Shown: piece after piece, positions 1 through 9,400 of the stretch | Layout: every line of letters begins with the position of its first letter | Numbering within the stretch: position 1 is the first letter of the stretch | Source of the DNA: Acinetobacter nosocomialis | GTDB taxonomy: Bacteria > Pseudomonadota > Gammaproteobacteria > Pseudomonadales > Moraxellaceae | Assembly (NCBI GenBank): GCA_025736915.1 | Contig: CP107049.1 | Location: forward strand, 3,348,001 to 3,412,000 | Direction of reading: 5' to 3' | DNA length: 64,000 nucleotides | Notes under the pieces: model-generated | Told to the model about the DNA's origin: nothing | Database searches by the model: none | The model's input: only the letters and a program-made list of their open reading frames with translations | Translations under genes and position numbers: made by a program

Positions 1-153
1 CTCAGCGGCTTCTAAGTCAGTTTTATATTTATATATATCAATGCTTTCTTGTGCTTCCCACCAGAGCATAATATCTTCAATATTTTCACAAGGGCTATAC
101 CAAAGAACCTCTAGCGCACCCTCATCAATCGCTACGGATATAATTAATGGCAT
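1..153 (-). CDS. partial hypothetical protein (N-terminal 51 codons)
   Basis: An open frame on the minus strand starts at the ATG complementary to 151-153 and runs off the window edge. The visible N-terminus begins MPLIISVAIDEG and continues with an acidic, Trp-rich stretch (LWWEAQES). No signal peptide or membrane segment is visible. I do not recognise the family; the remainder lies outside the window. The call rests only on an uninterrupted frame and a plausible start. Confidence 0.5.
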   Translation of the reverse strand, partial: MPLIISVAIDEGALEVLWYSPCENIEDIMLWWEAQESIDIYKYKTDLEAAE

Positions 154-231
154 CTTAATCACCAATTATTTATTTAATAATAAATTCTTCAAAAACGACT
201 GTACGCGAGTATCTGTATAACTCCAAATCAA

Positions 232-269
232 CCCATCATAAAGAGTTGCTAAAAGCCACTCATGATGGG
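232..269. repeat. inverted repeat between two minus-strand genes
   Basis: CCCATCAT at 232-239 is perfectly complementary to ATGATGGG at 262-269, with a 22-base loop. It lies just downstream of the serine hydrolase stop codon (minus strand), where a terminator would be expected, but no clear T-run follows on either strand, so it is reported only as an inverted repeat. Confidence 0.4.
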
Positions 270-278
270 CTTATATGC

Positions 279-1526
279 TTAACGGTTCATAGAATCAACT
301 GCTTGAAGTATGCCTGTAAATAATATTGCCAGTTTTGACTCAGGCTGCGGCTCATTTCCATTTGCGGTAAATACTGCACAAACTTTATGACCTTTTTGAG
401 TTTTACCAATCACAGAAAAGTTAATCACCCCGTATTCGGAACCGCCTTTAAAACCAATTTTTTGCCAATTTAAATTTTTAAAAAGTGGATTTAAAGAGCT
501 GTTCAGAGCAGGGGCATCTTGAACACTTTCAAGCAGAGGGCAAATCTCGTTGGCGGATAGGTACCATTCAGCATCTTGCCAAGTAGCCGATTTTCCAATG
601 CCACTCACACTCGGTAGAGGGAGTTTGTCTAACTCAGAGAGCGCTTCTATACGAGCCGACTTTGTACCTGTTTTAAACTTATTTTTTAGCTTTTCATTAC
701 TTGGGTCAATCAGTTGAAATAGCTCTCGTGTCGTCAGCATCGGGATATTTCTAGGTGACAACGCTTCTATACGAGGTTTCTTTAATACCTCTATCAGGCT
801 ATCGGTCGCTGTATTATCGCTAATTTGTATCATTAACTGTGCGAGAAGTTCGAGATTTACAGGTGTGCCATCAGGTAAGTTTTGTAAAACTCCAGTTGGC
901 AATGAGCGATTCTTTTCTTTTAAAGAAACAATCGTTTCTCTTTTTAATTCACCTTTTTTTATCGCATCTTCATACGCTTTTAAAACGAGTAACTTAAAAG
1001 TTGAACCCACAGCCATTGGAGTTTTATCATTTTCAACAATCACAGGTTTGTTATCTATAACAACTAAAAGAGAGGTTTTACCGACTGCATTTTCATGTAG
1101 ACCTTTAACCATTTCGTCTAGGCTTACGGTCTTAAAATGAGGCGCGCTAAACCAAAGGGTACTAATTTGCCCTTGCTCATCTAAGCTAATTGAAACAGGT
1201 AATTCGCCTTTCTCGAAATCAATCGTTCCTGAACCATTTGAAACATTAATACTTTTAAGAGTACCTAAAGAGGCTTTTAAATCATCAACGATTTTTTGAA
1301 TTTGTGTTATTGAAACTTGTCCTAAAAATTGAGGACTAAATAAAGCAGGTTCTACGGGTTTATCTGCAAAAATTGATGAAAGCTTAGTCGATAAAGTATC
1401 CATTTTTTGTTCTGTCGCTGCATGAGTCGTAGAAATAACAAGAGGGGAAACATTCAAAGCCATAACGCCTACAGCAAAAAATAAAGCTCTAGTTGTGTAC
1501 ATTTTCTTGGTGAGAAAGTTCTTCAT
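279..1526 (-). CDS. exported serine hydrolase, class A beta-lactamase-like fold
   Basis: A 415-residue protein with an N-terminal signal peptide (Lys-rich start, hydrophobic core, cleavage near STTHAA). The C-terminal two thirds carry the serine beta-lactamase/transpeptidase motifs in order: STFK (SxxK nucleophile and lysine), SDN, and KGG in place of the usual KTG/KSG. The region between SDN and KGG is long and I could not identify the class A catalytic glutamate. The KGG box also departs from beta-lactamases, so a periplasmic peptidase or penicillin-recognising hydrolase is more likely than a resistance enzyme. The ATG at 1524-1526 is preferred over the upstream one at 1553 because AGAGGA lies at ribosome-binding distance and the signal peptide then starts properly. 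Confidence 0.75.
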   Translation of the reverse strand: MKNFLTKKMYTTRALFFAVGVMALNVSPLVISTTHAATEQKMDTLSTKLSSIFADKPVEPALFSPQFLGQVSITQIQKIVDDLKASLGTLKSINVSNGSGTIDFEKGELPVSISLDEQGQISTLWFSAPHFKTVSLDEMVKGLHENAVGKTSLLVVIDNKPVIVENDKTPMAVGSTFKLLVLKAYEDAIKKGELKRETIVSLKEKNRSLPTGVLQNLPDGTPVNLELLAQLMIQISDNTATDSLIEVLKKPRIEALSPRNIPMLTTRELFQLIDPSNEKLKNKFKTGTKSARIEALSELDKLPLPSVSGIGKSATWQDAEWYLSANEICPLLESVQDAPALNSSLNPLFKNLNWQKIGFKGGSEYGVINFSVIGKTQKGHKVCAVFTANGNEPQPESKLAILFTGILQAVDSMNR

Positions 1527-1722
1527 TAAATGTCCTCTTATATTCAGACTCATCTACAGTTTTTTATAAATGGTTTTAAAATAAACATTCATTTTGACCC
1601 ATCAAAACTCATATATCTATATAAATTTCTTCGATTTTATAAACCCTCATTTAATAATAAAACTAAATTATTTACCCTTACTTTTTAATGCTTTATTTTA
1701 AAGCAAATGTCATTTTGTGTGC

Positions 1723-1751
1723 TTGACGGCAAGAGACTTGGACACTATTCT
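1723..1751 (+). promoter_or_regulatory. sigma70 promoter of structured RNA, copy 1
   Basis: TTGACG at 1723-1728, a 17-base spacer, then TATTCT at 1746-1751. The same arrangement (TTGACG, 17 bases, TATCCT) precedes the second copy of the module at 35803-35831, although the spacer sequences have diverged. This conservation of boxes and spacing supports a real promoter. Confidence 0.65.
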
Positions 1752-1950
1752 TTGCCTGCTGGCCACATTGCCAGTCGGTTTTAGCAGACCGTTCCGAAAA
1801 GCATTAAAAGAGCAATCTTTTAGTGACGAACCCTCGTGCCCCCTCTGCGGCGGAACGGGAGGGGGACACCTTCGGGTGTGCTGGGTTTTTTCGGCCAGTC
1901 TGCTAACCCCCTTTCGTTCTGCCACCATAATTTTAATGTCTGGCAGAACT
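1752..1950 (+). ncRNA. structured RNA, C4-like antisense RNA candidate (copy 1)
   Basis: Several nested stems can be drawn by eye. CTGGC 1759-1763 pairs with GCCAG 1770-1774. GGTTTTAGCAGAC 1777-1789 pairs (two-base bulge) with GTCTGCTAACC 1898-1908. CCCCCTC 1839-1845 pairs with GAGGGGG 1859-1865. ACACC and GGTGT close a TTCG tetraloop (1866-1879). GTTCTGCCA 1916-1924 pairs with TGGCAGAAC 1941-1949. A diverged second copy (35832-36045) keeps these helices, with compensating changes in the tetraloop stem. The overlapping 103-codon frame is not preserved there, which favours RNA function. Shape and position recall the C4/cI immunity RNAs of phages P1 and P4; that family assignment is inference. 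Confidence 0.6.
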
Positions 1951-2224
1951 CCCAATAAAAAGGAGTTGGCTTTGCACATCCATTATTTCTTGGCAGCCTA
2001 TGCCAAAAGCTATAACGACACCACTTAAATCATCTTTAAACAGTTTGATAGCCTTTTGGGTTTTCAGACTTTAAGTCATTACGGCTCAAAAATTTGTATC
2101 AACAATAAAACTTGAGATGTGCCAAGCACAGTCTTTATGGCTTTGCTGTGCCTTTTTTTCTCCCAAAAAGGGCACAGGCTTTTTTCTCTTTTAGAAACAA
2201 CAAGAATTTATAACGGTAAAAACT

Positions 2225-2785
2225 ATGCCACCTTTAGTATTTTCTACACGTGCTTTAAAAGTTATTAATAAGGCGATTGATTTATTTCACCACCATGGAT
2301 TTCACCTTGTTGGCGTCGACAGAATTGTGAGAGAGTCTGAAATTACAAAAATGACTTTTTATCATTATTTTCAGTCCAAAGCGCGGTTTATTGAAATCTG
2401 TCTATTAGTACAAAAAGAACGGCTACAAGACAAAGTCGTTGCAATGGTTGAATATGACCACAACACAAGCGTGACAGATAAACTCAATAAACTATATAAC
2501 TTACATATCGATTTAGAAGGGCCGTACTATCTATTATTTAAAGCCATTTTTGAAACTAAGAATACTTATTCAAACGCCTATCAAGTTGCCATCAAATATA
2601 GAACATGGCTGACCAATGAAATCTATAGCCAGCTTAGAGCGCTTAATAGGGAAGCCTCATTTCATGATGCCAAATTATTTTTATATATGATTGAAGGCAC
2701 CATTATTCAGCTTTTAAGTTCCGATATTTCAAATGTGAAAGAACAATTGTTTGAACGATTTCTAATGTCATTTGTTCGAAATTAG
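2225..2785 (+). CDS. TetR/AcrR family transcriptional regulator (copy A)
   Basis: A 186-residue protein with the TetR N-terminal helix-turn-helix: residues about 8-55 carry the pattern ending in TKMTFYHYFQSKARF, where the YHYF-x-K recognition-helix end is typical. The C-terminal half is the variable ligand and dimer domain. It follows the structured RNA by about 275 bases. A paralogue at 36340-36894, preceded by the same RNA, is about three quarters identical by eye, with most differences in the C-terminal third. No adjacent target operon is obvious, although vgrG starts 450 bases downstream. The effector is unknown. Confidence 0.85.
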   Translation: MPPLVFSTRALKVINKAIDLFHHHGFHLVGVDRIVRESEITKMTFYHYFQSKARFIEICLLVQKERLQDKVVAMVEYDHNTSVTDKLNKLYNLHIDLEGPYYLLFKAIFETKNTYSNAYQVAIKYRTWLTNEIYSQLRALNREASFHDAKLFLYMIEGTIIQLLSSDISNVKEQLFERFLMSFVRN

Positions 2786-3234
2786 AGTAATGTTAAGAAA
2801 TGTTAAAAATTGTTTCTAATTATAATTTAAAATATCTAAACTATTTTAAATTGAATCTTTGCATGGAAAGTAATTTGGAAGTATTTTTCAATAATAGTAG
2901 ATCTATTTTTTAAATTTTAAAAATATTATATATAACAGTGTTTTACACTATTATTGATATTTGAATTGACCAATAAAATGTATAAGCCTGTTTATTGCTT
3001 ATACATTTTTTAAACAATTGATTTATTGGCTTATTTTTAAAAATTAATGCTTTATAAATGAGGCTTAATATAGCAAAATTAACAAATCTTTTGATCATGC
3101 TAAGGTTAGATTCTATTCTGTTAAATAGAATAAGTTTTAATATTTAATTTAAATGTAAAATTAATTCTTAATTAAATAGACAGATCTGTACGTGCTTTGT
3201 AAAATACCACTAAATATAATTCAGTCCTATAAAG
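2786..3234. other. AT-rich intergenic region upstream of vgrG
   Basis: This 449-base stretch has no supportable gene. It contains the terminator at 2975-3012 and then about 220 bases of very AT-rich sequence leading to vgrG. No clear sigma70 promoter stands out, and the ribosome-binding site of vgrG is weak. Confidence 0.6.
2975..3012 (+). terminator. rho-independent terminator after TetR copy A
   Basis: A 13-bp stem (AAAATGTATAAGC 2975-2987 with GCTTATACATTTT 2997-3009) with a nine-base loop runs into a T-run. It lies about 190 bases after the TetR stop codon. Confidence 0.75.
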
Positions 3235-6200
3235 ATGTTGAACAGTATTCATCAAGTTTTAGATAGTTTGGGTATTAGCCCACAGAAACGTGCTATTCAT
3301 ATTCAATTTACGTCTCCGATATTGAATGACCAAGTCTTTCTGCAAAGAATTGATGGTGTACATGCACTCAATGATGGCTTAAAAGCAGAACTTTTATGCC
3401 TATCAACCAATGCAACGATTCAACTAAAATCTTTTATTGGTATTCAGGCCGCTGTAGATATAGTGACGGAGCGGGGTGAATTAACCCGCGTTACAGGCAT
3501 TATTACTCATGCTCAGCAAGGCCAGTCAGATGGAAGTCTAACTTTATATAAGCTGACCTTAGAAGATCCAACCGCATTATGGAAATATCGCCGCAATTCG
3601 CGCGTATTTATGAATAAAAGCGTGGTTGAAATATGGGAAATATTATTTAAAGAATGGCAAGTTAAAAATCCGCTATTTGCTGCAAGTTTAAGTTTAGATT
3701 TAAGTGGTCTAACACAAACTTATGATGTTCGTCCTTTTGTTATGCAACATAACGAAAGTGATTGGGACTTTCTCACACGCTTACTTCGTAGTGAAAATAT
3801 CAGTTGGTTCATTGATGAAGCTCAGCATATTGTTCCAAGTACCGATACATCTATTCAAGCTCAAAAACTCAGGTTGATTGATGCTAATAGTCAATATCAG
3901 CCTTTGGACCGTAAAACGATTCGTTACCACCGTAGTAGTGCGGTTGAACAATACGACAGCATGACTCGCTTAACTGCCGAACGTTCTCTTCAACCCAACG
4001 TTATGCATATACAACGTTGGCAAGCAGAAATATTAGAACAAGAAGAAGGGATTGGAAGCGTTCAAAGTAAGCATCAGCATAGCGAACAATATGACAATGC
4101 TACACTTGGCTTAGAGCAAGCTTGGAACTATGCGCCTGCATGGATTGGTGACTTAAAGGGTGAGGATGGTGTAACTAAATCTGGAAATCAACAAGTTGAA
4201 CGCTTAAACCAGAACCTCCACAATTACTACGAGGCACAGGCGAAACGCTTTATTGCGCAAACGACAGTCCGCGATGCCTATGTGGGTTACTATTTCGAAT
4301 TAAATGAACACCCAGAAATAGACCAGCATGAAAGCTCAGATAAAAGCTTTTTGATTGTTTCTAAAAACTTCTTTAATCAGAATAATTTACCTAAAGATTT
4401 AAATGACCAAATTAATGGTCTATTGGCGCAAAGTAACTGGTCAATACAAAACCCCGAGACCAGTGATGAACGCCAAGCGAATCAGTTGATTTTACAACGT
4501 CGTCATATTCCAACTACTCCAGCGTATAACCCACAAATTCATAGCCCTACAACTCATCCGCAACGTGCAAAAGTGGTGGGTCCTGAAGGTGAAGAAATCT
4601 ATGTAGATGAGTGGGGACGTATTAAAGTCCGCTTCCTGTTTACCCGCAGTGATGACCATAGCCATGACGGTGGAGCAGGGACCAACAACAATGACACCGA
4701 TTCAGCTTGGATTGACGTTCTAACGCCGTGGGCTGGAGAAGGTTACGGTGCACGTTTTTTACCGCGTATTGGTGAGATTGTTGTTATTGACTTCTTTAAT
4801 GGCGATATCGACCGACCATTTGTGATGGGTCGAATTCATGAGGCACAGCGCCAACCAACCAAATTTGATAATAAAGGCAAGCTTCCTGATACTAAAAAAC
4901 TGAGTGGTATCCGTTCCAAAGAAGTGTCTGGTGGTGGGTTTGGACAACTCAGATTTGATGATACACCGGGGCAAATTAGTACCCAGCTACAAAGTAGTCA
5001 TGGTGCAAGCCAGTTAAATCTGGGGAAACTCAGTCATCCTAAAGAAAAAGCGGAAAGTGAAGACCGCGGTGAAGGTTTTGAACTGCGTACTGACCAATGG
5101 GGAGCTTTACGCGCGGGGCAAGGTCTATTGGTGTCCACCCATAAACAGGATAATGCCAAAGGTGAACACCTCGATGCCGAAGTTGCGAAAAAGCAACTTG
5201 AAGGGAGTCAAACGAATAGTAAAGCACTGAGTGACATCGCTAAAAACCAGAAAACCGATGAAATAGAATCGATTGAACAGTTAAAAGATTTTGCCTCACA
5301 AATTCAGCAACAAATCGCTAAATTTGAAAAAGCTTTACTTCTTTTAAGTTCACCGGATGGTATAGCTTTGAGTACTTCCGAGGATATTCATATCTCGGCT
5401 GATGCACAAATCAATCAGATTGCTGGAGACAGCATCAATATAAGTACTCAAAAGAATGTCATCGCACATGCCCAAAATAGGCTCAGTCTCTTTGCAGTGC
5501 AAAGTGGACTAAAAGCAGTAGCTGCGCAAGGCAAGGTAGAAATACAAGCCCAGTCAGATGCTTTAGATGTGCTTGCTAATAAAGGTATTACCATTTCTTC
5601 GACAGAAGATCGGATTGAAATTAGTAGTCCTAAAGAAATTGTAATTACTGGTGCAAGTTCGCAAATTACCTTAAATGGTTCAGGAATCTTTCCGAAAACT
5701 GGCGGGAAATTCCAAGTCAATGCCGGACAGCATGTGTTTCAAGGCGGCGCATCGGCAAGTGTTAAATCTAGTTTGCCACCTCCACCAAAACGTGGACAGG
5801 GTGTACTTGAGTTGTTCCATGAATATGCACATGGTGAGTTTGTTAAACAAGGCGGTTATACAGTGACTGATTCATTAGGGAAACAGTTCAAAGGACAACT
5901 GGATGATAAAGGTTTTGTTCGTGTTTCGGGTTTAGCCACAGGTTCAGCCAAAGTTATATTTGAAGAAGATAAGCGTAATCCTTGGGATGAAGCGAGTGAT
6001 TTTAAACGCCCTCCTATGTGGCCAAGTGATAATGATACGAGTGCTCAAACTTTAATGGGTAAAGCAGAGAGTGTTTTGAAAGGTGCAGTGACAGAAGCTA
6101 AAAAAGCTTTAGGTCAAACTTTCACAAATCCAAGTTCGATTATGAGAACAATCGATACTGCAAAGCAATTAAAAGAAAATGGTGCAAGTGCATTGTTGCC

Positions 6201-6417
6201 GATGGTGCAACAAGGTGTTGAATCACATTTAACGAGTCAATTGACCAATTTTACCTCTAAGGTTTTAAGCCAAAGTTCGACAGGGCAAGGATGGATGCAT
6301 GGGAAAACTAACCCCGTTGCTCCAGTTACCAGCGGATTAAATGTAAATCCATTAAGGGCTCAAGACTCGAAAAATACAGAGACTGCTCTTAATCCTATGA
6401 ATTTTAAGTTTAAATAA
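3235..6417 (+). CDS. vgrG: type VI secretion tip protein VgrG
   Basis: A 1060-residue spike protein. The N-terminal part (about 20-420) matches the phage gp27-like base of VgrG. A gp5-type OB domain follows near 445-550 (AKVVGPEGEE, DEWGRIKVRF, SAWIDVLTPWAG). The needle region is of DUF2345 type, with repeats rich in I-x-I and A/S to about 840. Beyond a PPPPKR linker at about 848 there is an extension: a small beta-rich domain (about 855-920) resembling carboxypeptidase-regulatory or transthyretin-like modules, then an Ala/Lys helical tail. It should trimerise at the tip of the T6SS tube and carry the Rhs effector encoded 20 bases downstream. The structural T6SS operon is at 53263 onwards. 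Confidence 0.95.
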   Translation: MLNSIHQVLDSLGISPQKRAIHIQFTSPILNDQVFLQRIDGVHALNDGLKAELLCLSTNATIQLKSFIGIQAAVDIVTERGELTRVTGIITHAQQGQSDGSLTLYKLTLEDPTALWKYRRNSRVFMNKSVVEIWEILFKEWQVKNPLFAASLSLDLSGLTQTYDVRPFVMQHNESDWDFLTRLLRSENISWFIDEAQHIVPSTDTSIQAQKLRLIDANSQYQPLDRKTIRYHRSSAVEQYDSMTRLTAERSLQPNVMHIQRWQAEILEQEEGIGSVQSKHQHSEQYDNATLGLEQAWNYAPAWIGDLKGEDGVTKSGNQQVERLNQNLHNYYEAQAKRFIAQTTVRDAYVGYYFELNEHPEIDQHESSDKSFLIVSKNFFNQNNLPKDLNDQINGLLAQSNWSIQNPETSDERQANQLILQRRHIPTTPAYNPQIHSPTTHPQRAKVVGPEGEEIYVDEWGRIKVRFLFTRSDDHSHDGGAGTNNNDTDSAWIDVLTPWAGEGYGARFLPRIGEIVVIDFFNGDIDRPFVMGRIHEAQRQPTKFDNKGKLPDTKKLSGIRSKEVSGGGFGQLRFDDTPGQISTQLQSSHGASQLNLGKLSHPKEKAESEDRGEGFELRTDQWGALRAGQGLLVSTHKQDNAKGEHLDAEVAKKQLEGSQTNSKALSDIAKNQKTDEIESIEQLKDFASQIQQQIAKFEKALLLLSSPDGIALSTSEDIHISADAQINQIAGDSINISTQKNVIAHAQNRLSLFAVQSGLKAVAAQGKVEIQAQSDALDVLANKGITISSTEDRIEISSPKEIVITGASSQITLNGSGIFPKTGGKFQVNAGQHVFQGGASASVKSSLPPPPKRGQGVLELFHEYAHGEFVKQGGYTVTDSLGKQFKGQLDDKGFVRVSGLATGSAKVIFEEDKRNPWDEASDFKRPPMWPSDNDTSAQTLMGKAESVLKGAVTEAKKALGQTFTNPSSIMRTIDTAKQLKENGASALLPMVQQGVESHLTSQLTNFTSKVLSQSSTGQGWMHGKTNPVAPVTSGLNVNPLRAQDSKNTETALNPMNFKFK

Positions 6418-6436
6418 GAGTTGAGAATTTATAAAA

Positions 6437-9400
6437 ATGCCAACAGCACCAAAAACTACTTCTCAAACGAAAGCCAAGCCAAGTGTGAGAACAAATACCG
6501 GACAAGTTGCGGTAGTACCTTTAAATAAATTGTATGCTGCTGATGTTAAAGCAGGTATGAATAAAATTGATTCATGGTTAAAAACGAATACAAAAGGTTA
6601 TGTCGATTTAAATACGATTAAAAGTACTCTTGGCACACTGCCAGTCATTGGAAATGCAATTGCTTTAGTCGATGCAATTTATGATGTTATAGACATTAGT
6701 AAAAAGCCTAGCCCAGCTTTTACAGATTGGTTGAATTTGGGACTAGATGTTATTGGTATTATTCCAGCACCGCCAACCATGGCAACAATGCGAATGAGCC
6801 TAAGACCTACGTTGAATTTAGTTAGACAAAAGGCGAAAGGCACAATTTCTGATACGATTCTGGTCATTCTTAGCGATCATTTAAATGAAAGAATTGCTGG
6901 GGAATTAGATCAATTTGCGAAAAATGCCCAACCCCTTGTCAACCAGATGTTGCAAAATTGTGGAACAAAAATTACAGCTATCAGTAATGATTTTGCTAAC
7001 GGAATTCAAAAAGTACTTAATGGAAAAGTATATAGTTCTGCTGGTAATTTAAAAAATGCCCAAAAACAATTAAACAAAGTTAACTTAAATAATTTACAAC
7101 GCAATCCTAAAGCAACGATATCAAATGCTGTTGATGGGCTCGTAAATATTTGGAAAGCAGGTGTAAAAGAACAAATAAATACCGTTGCCAAAGGTGTATC
7201 TGCTGTTGTGCCTGCTAGTGCAACACAACCTATCCAGAATGCAATCACTTCCATTCGTGTTTTTGGTAGAAAAGCACCTACATATTTAATGAGTTTGGCA
7301 GATCCAGCGAAAGCAATGAGTATCGCTTGGCTACTCAATGTTTTACTTAAAGCTGTACAGAAGTTCAAACTAAAGGGTACAAAGACTGCAAATATTAAAC
7401 CCACACAAGTCACTGAAAAAAGAAGACAAAAACCAAACGGAGAGCTTGAGAAAGCTAATGTTCAAGCAAAGTCAAAGGGTAATCCCAATGTAACTGAATG
7501 TGCAGTAAATTTAAGGGGTGGTAAAAGCAAGCCCAAATCTACCTCTGGTACAAAAAGAAATATTACCTATGCTTTAGGTACAGAGTGTTTAACTCATCAA
7601 GATGCTTATGTGTCATCAATTTTAAGCTTTGTATTAACTCGGAAATATGCATCTAATCTTTATCAACTAGATCATGGTGAGTTTGGTGCAAGATGGATAA
7701 CACCGTTTACAACCCGTATTGTTCCACAGAGTGAATATATTGAAGAGACAGAGGAACGTGCTGGATATTTAAAACACTTAAGTGGTTTTGAATTTATTGG
7801 AGCAGATGCTCGTCCAATTAAGTTACCAAACCTGAAAGTAGGTGAGAGTTTCCATAATAAAACTGAAGATTTTTACTATAGTGTAATTTCTGAAAAAGTT
7901 CAGATGATCTCTTATCAAAAAGAAGAGAAACACTTGTTTGAAAAATATCAGGATGGTTATCGACTTTCAGCCATAGAATACAAGAATGGACTTACCTTAG
8001 CGGTACGTTATGACCACCAATTCGAAGGTCGAAGTTTTATTTCAGATATTGTTATTAAAGAAAAACAAAAACAGTTGATTCATGTTGCATTTCAGGTAAA
8101 TGCTTCTGGAAGAATTGAAGATGTATGGCTGGTTGAAAATGGTCAGCTTGCTCGACCACTGGCTAGTTATAACTACAATGAAAAAGGCGATTTGGTTGAA
8201 GCAATTACCGAAAATGGGGCGAGCTATCATTACCAATATGACCATCATCTTTTAACTCGTTATACCGATCTTACAGGTCGGGGTATGAACCTTGAGTATG
8301 ATGGTATCGAGCCAACGTCTAAGGCTTATCATGAATGGGCGGATGATGGCAGTTCAGATACAACTTTACAATGGGACGAAAATATTCGTCTAACGTATGT
8401 GACAGATGCTTATGGAGCCGAGACTTGGTATTACTACGATATTGAAGGTTATACCTATCGTATTATTTATCCTGATGGGCTGGAAGAGTGGTTCTTCCGT
8501 GACGACTTTGGCCGTGTAACTAAGCATGTAGACACTGATGCAGCGGTGACTATTTATGATTATGATGAGCACGGCAACATTGTATCTATAACTCAACCAG
8601 ACGGTTCCCTTCTACATTATGCTTATGATGAAAACCGTCAGCTTATAGGTATGGTGGATGCTGAAGAGGGGCGTTGGTTTAAAGAATATGATGCGGCTGG
8701 AAACATTACTAAAGAAACCGACCCACTGAAGCGTGAAACACAATATAGCTATAACGGTTTAGGTTTACTTACTTCAATTAAAGATCCTAAAGGTGGTACT
8801 AAAACCTTAAGTTATGATGACCAAGGCAATTTAATTAGTTATATCGATTGTTCTGGTAAAGAAACCAAATGGACTTACGACAAAAAAGGTCGAGTTGTTG
8901 CAATAGAAAATGCATTAAAACAAAAAGTTGAATATTTTTATAGTGATCTAACAATTGAGCAACGTGAACCAGTTATTAAAGGTTTACCTCTAAATGCTTT
9001 TGGGCAACTTGAAAAGATTAAACATGCTGATGGAACAGAAGAACACTTCATTCATGATGCTGAAGGGCGTTTACTGGCACATATAGATCCGAAACAGAAT
9101 ATCACCAGATATGAATATGATGCGGCAGGTTTAATTGCATCACGAACAGATGCGCTCAATCATAAACTTAAATATGAGTGGGATAAGCTTAATCGTCTCA
9201 AGCGCCTAATTAATGAAAATGGTGCCAGTTATCAGTTTTTCTATGATGTCGCAAGCCGACTCGTTAAAGAAATTGATTTTGATGGTAAAGAAACCCTTTA
9301 TAACTATGACGAAACAGACGGAAACCTTGTTAGTAGTGTTGAAGTCGCTTCTATGCATGGTCAAGATTTACGAGATCGAATTGCACCGAAAGATCGTATT

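Noticed and set aside
1717..2028. 103-codon frame over the structured RNA (and the opposite-strand 89-codon frame)
   Set aside because: The corresponding frame is not kept in the second copy at 35787-36041, while RNA helices are. A weak likeness to phage Icd/Ash-type peptides was not enough to call a gene.
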